NCBI GenBank assembly: GCA_038087035.1
Contig: CP051187.1
Location: 3,539,001 to 3,603,000, forward strand
DNA from: Gloeotrichia echinulata CP02
GTDB lineage: Bacteria; Cyanobacteriota; Cyanobacteriia; Cyanobacteriales; Nostocaceae
DNA length: 64,000 nucleotides
Reading direction: 5' to 3'
The notes under the pieces were generated by a model. It saw nothing but the letters and a program-made list of their open reading frames with translations, did no database searches and had not been told where the DNA came from. Positions 43,839 to 51,385 of this stretch are shown here, in pieces (positions within the stretch are counted from its first letter, which is position 1; the number at the start of each line of letters is the position of its first letter). The translations under genes and the position numbers were made by a program.

Positions 43839-43839
43839 T

Positions 43840-45006
43840 TTAATTTTTACTTACGTCAAGGGGTTGACGTGCGGCTCGCATTGCTTGGACAAATTGTGCA
43901 AACAAGTAATCAGCATCATGAGGACCTGGGCTGGCCTCTGGGTGATACTGTACCGAGAATATGGGCAGAGACTTGTGGCGTACCCCAGCAACGGTGTGAT
44001 CGTTTAAGTTCAGATGGCTGATTTCCACCATTGCCTGCGGTAAAGAATCTGGATCAATGGCAAAACTGTGGTTTTGACTGGTGATTTCGACCCGTTGTTG
44101 TAAACCAGCAGGCTGATTTAACCCACGATGTCCAAATTTTAGTTTAAAGGTTTCTGCCCCCAAGGCATGACCCAAAATTTGGTGTCCCATACAAATGCCA
44201 AAGATCGGTTTTTGACTTCCAAGGAGTGCTTTGGCGGTTTCAATGCCTTCTGTTACCGCCGCCGGGTCGCCCGGTCCGTTGGAAAGAAATATCCCATCTG
44301 GATTATAGTTGAGAATTTGCTCTGGTGGTGTATTTGCCGGCACAACAATCACCCGACAACCGTAACTCGCCAACCGCCGCAGGATATTGCGCTTGACTCC
44401 AAAATCAAGGGCGACAACGGTAAACGATGTTTCGCCATTTACCAGTGTATCTGGATTAAATTCCCACGCTGGGGTTGTGGGATCTGACCATTCATAAACT
44501 GTTGGGGTGGTGACTTCGCGCACCAGATTTAATCCTGCCATCACTGGAGCTGCTAGTATCTGCTCTAGTAACTCAGCTTCATCGAGAATGACGGTGGAAA
44601 TACCACCGTTCATCGCGCCTACTGTCCGAATTTTCCGGGTGAGGGCGCGGGTATCGATGCCGTAGATACCTGGAACTTGGTGCTGTTTGAGGTAGTCAGG
44701 TAAGGATTGGGTTGCTCGCCAGTTACTTGGTTGGTGACAAATGTTGCGAGCGATCGCACCCTGCACCTGTGGTTTTGACGATTCCTCGTCTTCGGGATTC
44801 ACACCAGTGTTTCCCAATTCGGGATAGGTAAAAACAACTATTTGACCGCAGTAACTAGGATCGGTCAGCACTTCTTGATATCCGGTCATCCCAGTGTTAA
44901 ACACCACTTCCCCAATGGTGGTTCCTGTGGCACCAAAAGACCAACCGCGATAAGCGGTGCCATCGGCTAGGACAAGTAGAGCAGGTATGGCTTCAGACAA
45001 GGGCAT
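43840..45006 (-). CDS. carA: Carbamoyl-phosphate synthase small subunit
   Basis: The 388-residue glutaminase subunit feeds ammonia to CarB for arginine and pyrimidine synthesis. I start at the ATG at 45006 (MPLSEAIPALLVLADGTAYR), not at the TTG five codons earlier. The N-terminal domain reads VVFNTGMTGYQEVLTDPSY. The class I amidotransferase domain has the nucleophile in PIFGICMGHQILGHALGAET, with histidine and glutamate in FSVQYHPEASPGPHDADYLF. Upstream spacer contains a heptamer tract (45052-45103). Confidence 0.96.
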   Translation of the reverse strand: MPLSEAIPALLVLADGTAYRGWSFGATGTTIGEVVFNTGMTGYQEVLTDPSYCGQIVVFTYPELGNTGVNPEDEESSKPQVQGAIARNICHQPSNWRATQSLPDYLKQHQVPGIYGIDTRALTRKIRTVGAMNGGISTVILDEAELLEQILAAPVMAGLNLVREVTTPTVYEWSDPTTPAWEFNPDTLVNGETSFTVVALDFGVKRNILRRLASYGCRVIVVPANTPPEQILNYNPDGIFLSNGPGDPAAVTEGIETAKALLGSQKPIFGICMGHQILGHALGAETFKLKFGHRGLNQPAGLQQRVEITSQNHSFAIDPDSLPQAMVEISHLNLNDHTVAGVRHKSLPIFSVQYHPEASPGPHDADYLFAQFVQAMRAARQPLDVSKN

Positions 45007-45051
45007 AAGCGACGAAAGCAAAATATTTAGGAGTTAGAAGTGAGTAGGGAC

Positions 45052-45103
45052 AGGAGTTAGGAGTTAGGAGTTAGGAGTTAGGAGTTAGGAGTTAGAAGTT
45101 AGG
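45052..45103. repeat. Heptamer tandem repeat (AGGAGTT)
   Basis: About seven copies of a 7-bp unit lie 45 bp upstream of carA, in the region where its promoter would be expected. Confidence 0.85.
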
Positions 45104-45495
45104 GAAATTTTTCTTTAGCTCCCAGTCGCTACTGGCCTAACCAGTATTAAGCTGCAACCGTCAATTATCCCATGAGTTGGCGATTTATGTTGGCTGTGGC
45201 TCATCAATCAATTGAAAAAATAAAAAACTCCACCCACACTTCGGCAAGCTCAGTGCATCGCAAGGGGATGGAGTTTTAGGGCATGGGGAATGGGGCATGG
45301 GGCATGGTAAAGATTCCCAATGCCCTATGCCCAATGCCCAAAGTCGGCGGGCGGTGGTCACTGAGCGGTCGTTGTGCTGTCCCTCGAAAGACACCTGGGG
45401 ATGGAGTTTCCCGCCGACTTCCAATTAACCTAGCAAAAACTTTCCCAGGAATCGATGACGGAAGTGGATTTCCATTGCTGGGAGCAAGTAAAATG
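45104..45495. other. Spacer with a GTCGGCGGG/CCCGCCGAC inverted repeat
   Basis: No gene is supported. Arms GTCGGCGGG (about 45342) and CCCGCCGAC (about 45411) could pair across 60 bp of structured sequence. A short GGGGCATGG tandem lies at 45280-45306. The TnpB-only element begins at 45496. Confidence 0.4.
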
Positions 45496-46874
45496 AGAGT
45501 AATCTCAAGCGTCAACTATTTGCCAGACTTACACCGACATTTGTTGACAAACCGCACCAAAAACCTTGCTCGCGTATGGTGCAGACCCTACGCGCTCTGG
45601 GGGCTTCTGTCACCACATGTTTCAAGAAAATTTACATAAACCTTCTAGACCCACCTGTACTGTTTATGTGATGATTTGAAAAGCTTGCCTTACAAGTAAA
45701 TTTGTGTTACTGACTGCAATCATTACCAAGTTAAAATTGACTGCTGACCAGAAAATTCTGATGTCAAAACATGCCGGCATATCCCGATTTACATACAATT
45801 GGGGACTCGCCACATGGCAAGCATTGTATCAATCAGGATATCAACCCAATCACTTGATTTTGAAAAAGTTCTTTAATAATGAAGTCAAGCCAGTTTTGAC
45901 ATGGATTAAAGAAAAAGGTATTTGTCAAAAAATCACGGAATTTGCTTTTGATAATTTAGGGAAAGCTTTTAAGAACTTCTTTTGTAAACGTGCAGAGTAT
46001 CCCAAGTTTAAAAGAAAAGGCAGAAATGAGAGTTTTACAATTAATGCAGGTGGTAAACCAATAAATATCGGTGGTAAACGCATTAAATTACCAACGATTG
46101 GCTGGGTTGCAACTTATGAATCTTTACCTCACACCACAACCACAAAGGTTACTATATCTCAATCTGCGGGAGATTGGTACATTTCTTGTTCTTATGAAAT
46201 AGAACCAGAAATCACCAAAAAAGAACATGATTATGTCGGGGTTGATTTAGGCATAAAAACCTTAGCTACCTTATCAACAGGAGTGATTTTTGTCAATCCG
46301 AAAGCTTTAAAAAGTGCCAGGAGAAAGTTAACAAGATTACAACGTCAACTTACAAGGAAAATCAAAGGGAGTAATCGTTACAAAAAACAAAAGTTGAGAA
46401 TATCTAAACTGCATCGACGTATTACTAATATACGTATTGATGCCACTCATAAAGCAACTACATTTATCTGCAAAAACCACGCAGTTGTTGCTTTGGAGGA
46501 TTTGAATACTTCGGGGATGTTGAAAAATCATAAGTTAGCCGGTGCTGTCAGCGATGCCAATTTTTATGAATTCCGCAGACAAGTAGAATATAAAGTAATT
46601 AGATACGGTGGAACTGTCGTATTTGTAGATAGATTTTACCCATCTAGTAAAACTTGTGCAAATTGTGGAGAAATTCAAGAAATTAGTCTATCACAGCGGG
46701 TTTACGAATGTAAAAAATGTCAGCATACCTCAGACCGAGATTTAAATGCGTCTAAAAATCTCGAAAAATATGCACGTCAGGCTAAAGCGTGTCTGGACGT
46801 TAAGGGATAGCCGCTCCCATGCTCCCGTTGAAACGTCAAGTAATGTCTGGATTTGTCCAGCTTTTATGTAGCAG
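45496..46874 (+). mobile_element. TnpB-only IS200/IS605-group element, copy A
   Basis: The 1379-bp segment is shared almost exactly with 49954-51332. Identity starts at AGAGTAATCTCAAGCG and ends at CTTTTATGTAGCAG, and flanks outside differ, so these are the element ends. There are no terminal inverted repeats or duplication, as expected for this group. It sits 5 bp upstream of the aspartyl protease start codon. Confidence 0.85.
45704..46810 (+). CDS. tnpB: TnpB RNA-guided nuclease, copy A
   Basis: The 368-residue TnpB starts at a GTG. RuvC motifs are DYVGVDLGIKTLATL, VVALEDLNTSGML and SDRDLNASKNL. The zinc ribbon is CANCGEIQE with CKKCQHTSD. All acidic residues are present. It differs from copy B at roughly ten positions. 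The 3' end (RQAKACLDVKG) runs into the guide-RNA scaffold, and its guide would come from sequence after 46874, that is TTAATATGCTTGAGTC in the protease gene. Confidence 0.92.
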   Translation: MLLTAIITKLKLTADQKILMSKHAGISRFTYNWGLATWQALYQSGYQPNHLILKKFFNNEVKPVLTWIKEKGICQKITEFAFDNLGKAFKNFFCKRAEYPKFKRKGRNESFTINAGGKPINIGGKRIKLPTIGWVATYESLPHTTTTKVTISQSAGDWYISCSYEIEPEITKKEHDYVGVDLGIKTLATLSTGVIFVNPKALKSARRKLTRLQRQLTRKIKGSNRYKKQKLRISKLHRRITNIRIDATHKATTFICKNHAVVALEDLNTSGMLKNHKLAGAVSDANFYEFRRQVEYKVIRYGGTVVFVDRFYPSSKTCANCGEIQEISLSQRVYECKKCQHTSDRDLNASKNLEKYARQAKACLDVKG

Positions 46875-46879
46875 TTAAT

Positions 46880-47935
46880 ATGCTTGAGTCTTTTTTATCC
46901 CGTGCAACGCTAATTCTGATCTCAAGTGCCCTAGCGGTTTTGGGTGTTGGCTGTAGTGAAAACAAACAGACTACTCCGACTCATGGTGATCAGCAGCAGG
47001 TGTCCATTGGCAATCTGGCAAGATCACCGATGATTGAAGCCGCAACAGCACCAAAAAAAAGCCCTGAACCACAGTCAGCACCACAATATCAGATCCCGCC
47101 AAATTCTTTTGAATTGGCGCTAGACAAAGCCGCAGGCGCTCTGACTATCAGCCAATCGGCTCAATCCCCAGATGATTGGTATTTGGTGGTGAGTCAGTTC
47201 CAAGATGCGATCGCCCTGATGAAAAATGTGCGGCGACAAAGTCCCAATTTTACAGTCGCTCAAATCAAAATTTCCGAATATCAGCGGCAGATCCAATATG
47301 CCATCCAACAAGCTAATCCGATTGCTCCGCCACCAACAGAGGTAAAACCTAAGAGGATAGTAGTTACTGTCCCCCAGATACAAGCCAAACCAAACCGGAC
47401 TCCCCCTCTGTCCTCACCGCTAGTCACAAAACAACCAGTACCATTACCTATCTCGTCTCCATCAGCACTGCTCACTCAAAACAAAGATGTATTTATCATC
47501 CCCATCAAACGGCGAATTGGTGGAACGCCAATTATTGAGGTGACTTTCAATGGTGAGCAGAAATTTGAGATGATTGTCGATACGGGCGCTAGTGGTACGG
47601 TGATAACTCAAAATATGGCGAAGGAGTTGGGTGTAGTGCCCGTGGGGAAAGCTAAGGCTAATACTGCTAGTTCTAAAGCTGTGGAATTTCCTATTGGCTA
47701 TGTTAATTCAATGGCAGTTACTGGGGTAATGGTGAATCAAGTCGCAGTAGCGATCGCTGGATCAGATCTAGAAACTGGACTTCTGGGACACGACTTTTTT
47801 GGCAACTACGATGTCACCATCAGGCGCAATGTTGTGGAATTCCGTCCCCAATCAAATGCAGAAGTTAATTCCCTACAAACTGAACCAATTGCGCCAACTT
47901 TGCCGAAAAACAAAAATTTTGCTGGATATCCTTAG
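46880..47935 (+). CDS. Retropepsin-like aspartyl protease with N-terminal export/lipoprotein signal
   Basis: The 351-residue protein is started at the ATG at 46880, because MLESFLSRATLILISSALAV LGVGC is a signal peptide with a possible lipobox cysteine. The frame from 46853 would add IS-encoded residues. Residues about 35-200 are a proline-rich low-complexity linker with a helical segment. The protease domain has the catalytic FEMIVDTGASGTVITQNMAK near residue 233 and ends GLLGHDFFGNYDVTIRR. One-domain retropepsins of this kind are common in cyanobacteria, and substrates are unknown. A TnpB element has replaced everything more than 5 bp upstream of the start. Confidence 0.85.
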   Translation: MLESFLSRATLILISSALAVLGVGCSENKQTTPTHGDQQQVSIGNLARSPMIEAATAPKKSPEPQSAPQYQIPPNSFELALDKAAGALTISQSAQSPDDWYLVVSQFQDAIALMKNVRRQSPNFTVAQIKISEYQRQIQYAIQQANPIAPPPTEVKPKRIVVTVPQIQAKPNRTPPLSSPLVTKQPVPLPISSPSALLTQNKDVFIIPIKRRIGGTPIIEVTFNGEQKFEMIVDTGASGTVITQNMAKELGVVPVGKAKANTASSKAVEFPIGYVNSMAVTGVMVNQVAVAIAGSDLETGLLGHDFFGNYDVTIRRNVVEFRPQSNAEVNSLQTEPIAPTLPKNKNFAGYP

Positions 47936-47975
47936 TAGTCCCAAAAACGGCTGATGCACCCGGTGAATTTTCTCA

Positions 47976-48656
47976 TTAAGCCTGCATCAACACTCCTGGT
48001 GGAATTGGTACCAGCTGAGGGGTGGACAAGGTGGTTCCCTGTCTATACCAGATCCCCTCTACCTCAAAAGCCTCGAATTGAGTTGTCAAAATTGCCCAGG
48101 CTTGTTTGTTTAGTCCAGCAGCGTAAGTCCAAGTGAAAGACCAATCATTTTTTAATCGTTGTTCCAGTTCTGCTAAATCTTCTGGTAACCAAAAGCTAGT
48201 CATCACTCTTTGAGTCGCTACTTCAGGGGGAGTCTGTAACATGTCAGCCATTGGCTGGTTGACAATGATTTGCTTGCGGTTGTCTTGTCTGACAATGCTC
48301 ACCGGACGCTCGTTTTCTGCAGCTACGACCATGCGGTACAACAACTCTACTGGCAGATGCAACTGACTGCAAAAGACTCTACCCTGTGACTGTAAAATCC
48401 GTTCGGCTGTTTCGGAGGGTGTAGGTGATTCGGTCGATGCCATCCATCCAAAAAACTCAATTGGTTGTTTACAGCCTCTCCATCTGATGCCGACCTTACC
48501 GTTGATTTTTGATGCTGTCTCACTGAGAGCCTCTCCGTAGCTTTGAGCAAGATTTGTCGCATCTCGCTTTGTAGGAGCAAGGATAGAAACCCCGTCGTAA
48601 GAGATTTTATAGTTCCAACCCGGTAGGTTTAGGATTGTCAGCATACTCCCAATCAT
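47976..48656 (-). CDS. PAS-like domain protein
   Basis: The 226-residue protein has a C-terminal PAS-like region: RMVVAAENERPVSIVRQDNR, IIVNQPMADMLQTPPEV, and NDWSFTWTYAAGLNKQAWAI. The N-terminal half (GWNYKISYDGVSILAPTKRD) is unassigned. No kinase or DNA-binding domain is attached. The start at 48656 overlaps the upstream regulator gene by 50 bp (an alternative ATG at 48644 overlaps by 38), so the two are translationally coupled and probably act together. Confidence 0.6.
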   Translation of the reverse strand: MIGSMLTILNLPGWNYKISYDGVSILAPTKRDATNLAQSYGEALSETASKINGKVGIRWRGCKQPIEFFGWMASTESPTPSETAERILQSQGRVFCSQLHLPVELLYRMVVAAENERPVSIVRQDNRKQIIVNQPMADMLQTPPEVATQRVMTSFWLPEDLAELEQRLKNDWSFTWTYAAGLNKQAWAILTTQFEAFEVEGIWYRQGTTLSTPQLVPIPPGVLMQA

Positions 48657-49092
48657 CTGATTTTATACCTCCAGAATCTTGATATACTTTTACACCCTTA
48701 CTCTCGTTATACACAGAAATTTTAAAAGTTTCTTCCCAAATCATTTTTCGTTCCTCCTCCGCAATGCCTAAAGCAGATGTGATAATGGCGAAGTCTCCTG
48801 GTGTAGGTAATACTTCTCCTTTCGCCAGCGCTTGCAAGTTTTTTACCCCAGAGCGCTTGAGTTTTCCCATGTTCACTCGCACCACATCCGCAATTGTTTT
48901 TGGCGCAGCGGCCTTAGAGCCTGAAGGGTCGGAACCTGTTCTCTTACCGATCCACTCTTGGATCATCTCTTCCAATGCATCGCTTTGGGATATCCCCAAC
49001 CGAGCGCACATGCTTTTGAACTCCAGCCCTAAATCGACTGGAATGTAGCCGCTAACCTGCTTGTAATCATCAGAACGTCTTCTGTCGGTCAT
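48607..49092 (-). CDS. Putative ribbon-helix-helix transcriptional regulator
   Basis: The 161-residue protein begins with a short basic head and a ribbon-helix-helix-like segment (YKQVSGYIPVDLGLEFKSMC and GISQSDALEEMIQEWI). A second domain (IADVVRVNMGKLKRSGVKNL, LPTPGDFAIITSALGIAEEE) resembles a helix-turn-helix. It is likely DNA-binding. Its upstream region holds repeated TGACA motifs that could be operators. It forms an overlapping two-gene operon with the PAS-like protein. Confidence 0.6.
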   Translation of the reverse strand: MTDRRRSDDYKQVSGYIPVDLGLEFKSMCARLGISQSDALEEMIQEWIGKRTGSDPSGSKAAAPKTIADVVRVNMGKLKRSGVKNLQALAKGEVLPTPGDFAIITSALGIAEEERKMIWEETFKISVYNESKGVKVYQDSGGIKSDDWEYADNPKPTGLEL

Positions 49093-49660
49093 ATTTTTGC
49101 ACTGTTTAGTATTATGCCTTATATTTATTTTCTCTCATGACAACTGAAAATCAAGACTTTTTTCAAGTCAAATTTAAATGACAAGTTGACAAAAAAAAAT
49201 GACAGGTTTACTATAGTGACATGGAGCAAAGAACGGCTGAAGAATAAAGAAAGGCAGATCACCCTAGTAGCTAGCATTTCACTCCCGTAGCTAGCTGATA
49301 ACCTCAAGTAAGGAATCCGAGGGTGTTTTGCCCCTCTTTATCTCAGTATATAAGCTTGCACCTATTAAGTAACAGAAAACGACGTAATTACTATAATTAA
49401 TGCGATGTGTGACGATATTACAAAAAACTATATGAGTTGTTTGAGGAGCATCGTCATGGAAATTCCCGGCTCTACCTTTACCAGAGTTGAGAGTTGATCG
49501 CACAAATAATAGAACCCAAAAGCATTTGACTGATGACCAACATCTCCCTAGAGAGAACGGTTAGCTTACCTTGTTTTGGTTTTTATCGAAGCGGATTGAG
49601 GTAATACCAACTTATCTAGGGTTTGGACAAAATAAAAATATCGACTCGGCGGCCATAACT
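49093..49660. other. Divergent promoter spacer
   Basis: No gene is supported in this 568-bp stretch. It lies between divergent genes and holds the TGACA cluster described separately. It also contains a direct repeat GTAGCTAGC (49267-49275 and 49287-49295) that may be a second regulatory element. Confidence 0.4.
49138..49221. promoter_or_regulatory. Cluster of five TGACA direct repeats (possible operator)
   Basis: TGACA occurs at 49138, 49179, 49186, 49200 and 49217, all on the plus strand. Two of them form longer copies ATGACARGTT spaced 21 bp (two helical turns). The cluster is 46-130 bp upstream of the regulator's start. Confidence 0.35.
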
Positions 49661-49960
49661 ATGACTCAATTAACTTTTGACCAATTCATCCACCCATTAT
49701 CTGAATTTCCTAAAGTTGTGAATCTCAACGGTAATGATGAACCGATGTTAGATTTCCACACTATGGCAGGGATGATATTGTACACAGCTTGTGCTAATAA
49801 TAACCAAAAAGCCAAAGAGAATTCCTTGCAAACCTCAGCAATAAACGCCGGATTGGTAGATACCGAATTATTGTTTGAGCGGTGTAAGACTGGTGATAGA
49901 GGTGCAATTTTGCAAATGATTAGCCTGATAGCCTCTGGGATGGAAACCAAAGTAGAGTAA
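49661..49960 (+). CDS. Hypothetical protein
   Basis: The 99-residue protein is started at the ATG at 49661 (MTQLTFDQFIHPLSEFPKVV); the 30 codons before it in the same frame do not look conserved. The middle reads LDFHTMAGMILYTACANNNQ and the end CKTGDRGAILQMISLIASGM. No family is recognised. The last codons (GTA GAG TAA) overlap the left end of TnpB element copy B, so the element may have trimmed the original C-terminus. Confidence 0.5.
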   Translation: MTQLTFDQFIHPLSEFPKVVNLNGNDEPMLDFHTMAGMILYTACANNNQKAKENSLQTSAINAGLVDTELLFERCKTGDRGAILQMISLIASGMETKVE

Positions 49961-51332
49961 TCTCAAGCGTTAAGTATTTGCTGGACTTCCACGGACATTT
50001 ATTCACAAACCGTACCATAAACCTTATGCGCGTATGGTGCAGACCCTACGCGCTCTGGGGGCTTCTGTCACCAGATATTTCAAGAAAATTTACATAAACC
50101 TTCTAGACCCATCTGTACTATTTATGTGATGATTTGAGAAGCTTGCCTTACAAGTAAATTTGTGTTACTGACTGCAATCATTACCAAGTTAAAATTGACT
50201 GCCGACCAGAAAATTCTGATGTCAAAACATGCTGGCATATCCCGATTTACATACAATTGGGGACTCGCCACATGGCAAGCATTGTATCAATCAGGATATC
50301 AACCCAATCACTTGATTTTGAAAAAGTTCTTTAATAATGAAGTCAAGCCAGTTTTGACATGGATTAAAGAAAAAGGTATTTGTCAAAAAATCACGGAATT
50401 TGCTTTTGATAATTTAGGGAAAGCTTTTAAGAACTTCTTTTGTAAACGTGCAGAGTATCCCAAGTTTAAAAGAAAAGGCAGAAATGAGAGTTTTACAATT
50501 AATGCCGGTGGTAAACCAATAAATATCGGTGGTAAACGCATTAAATTACCAACGATTGGCTGGGTTTCAACTTATGAATCTTTGCCTCACACCACAACCA
50601 CAAAGGTTACTATATCTCAATCAGCGGGAGATTGGTATATTTCTTGTGCTTATGAAATAGAACCAGACATCACCAAAAAAGAACATGATTATGTCGGTGT
50701 AGATTTAGGAATAAAAACCTTAGCTACCTTATCAACAGGAGTGATTTTTGTTAATCCGAAAGCTTTAAAAAGAGCCAGGAAGAAGTTAACAAGATTACAA
50801 CGTCAACTTACAAGGAAAATCAAAGGGAGTAATCGTTACAAAAAACAAAAATTGAGAATATCTAAACTGCATCGACGTATTACTAATATACGTATTGATG
50901 CCACTCATAAAGCAACTACATTTATCTGCAAAAACCACGCAGTAGTAGCTTTGGAGGATTTGAATACTTCAGGGATGTTGAAAAATCATAAATTAGCCGG
51001 TGCTGTCAGCGATGCTAATTTTTATGAATTCCGCAGACAAGTAGAATATAAAGTAATTAGATATGGTGGAACTGTCGTATTTGTGGATAGATTTTACCCA
51101 TCTAGTAAAACTTGTGCAAATTGTGGAGCAATTCAAGAAATTAGTCTATCACAGCGGGTTTACGAGTGTAAAAAATGTCAGCATACTGAAGATCGAGATT
51201 TAAATGCGTCTAAAAATCTCGAAAAATATGCACGGTTGGCTCAACCGTGTCTGGACGTTAAGGGATAACCGCTCCCATGCTCCCGTTGAAACGTCAAGTA
51301 ATGTCTGGATTTGTCCAGCTTTTATGTAGCAG
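49954..51332 (+). mobile_element. TnpB-only IS200/IS605-group element, copy B
   Basis: The copy is 1379 bp, the same length as copy A and in the same orientation, starting 4458 bp further on. The two copies flank the protease, the regulator operon and the hypothetical gene, and could recombine. Confidence 0.85.
50162..51268 (+). CDS. tnpB: TnpB RNA-guided nuclease, copy B
   Basis: The 368-residue protein is nearly identical to copy A, also GTG-started, with intact RuvC residues (DYVGVDLGIK, VVALEDLNTS, EDRDLNASKN) and the CANCGAIQE/CKKCQHTED zinc ribbon. Substitutions relative to copy A are spread over the protein and conservative for the most part, so both copies seem to have stayed under some constraint or to have separated recently. 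Its guide would begin GATTCAGTCTTCCCGTG, just after 51332. Confidence 0.92.
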   Translation: MLLTAIITKLKLTADQKILMSKHAGISRFTYNWGLATWQALYQSGYQPNHLILKKFFNNEVKPVLTWIKEKGICQKITEFAFDNLGKAFKNFFCKRAEYPKFKRKGRNESFTINAGGKPINIGGKRIKLPTIGWVSTYESLPHTTTTKVTISQSAGDWYISCAYEIEPDITKKEHDYVGVDLGIKTLATLSTGVIFVNPKALKRARKKLTRLQRQLTRKIKGSNRYKKQKLRISKLHRRITNIRIDATHKATTFICKNHAVVALEDLNTSGMLKNHKLAGAVSDANFYEFRRQVEYKVIRYGGTVVFVDRFYPSSKTCANCGAIQEISLSQRVYECKKCQHTEDRDLNASKNLEKYARLAQPCLDVKG

Positions 51333-51385
51333 GATTCAGTCTTCCCGTGTGGCCGCGTATCCCTAAATCAGCAAAAAACCAACCT

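Noticed and set aside
43666..44021. Plus-strand frames of 101-113 codons before carA
   Set aside because: They consist of heptamer repeat translation and carA antisense sequence.
45185..45639. Frames of 79-118 codons on both strands
   Set aside because: Repeat-rich spacer and TnpB element end; no coherent protein.
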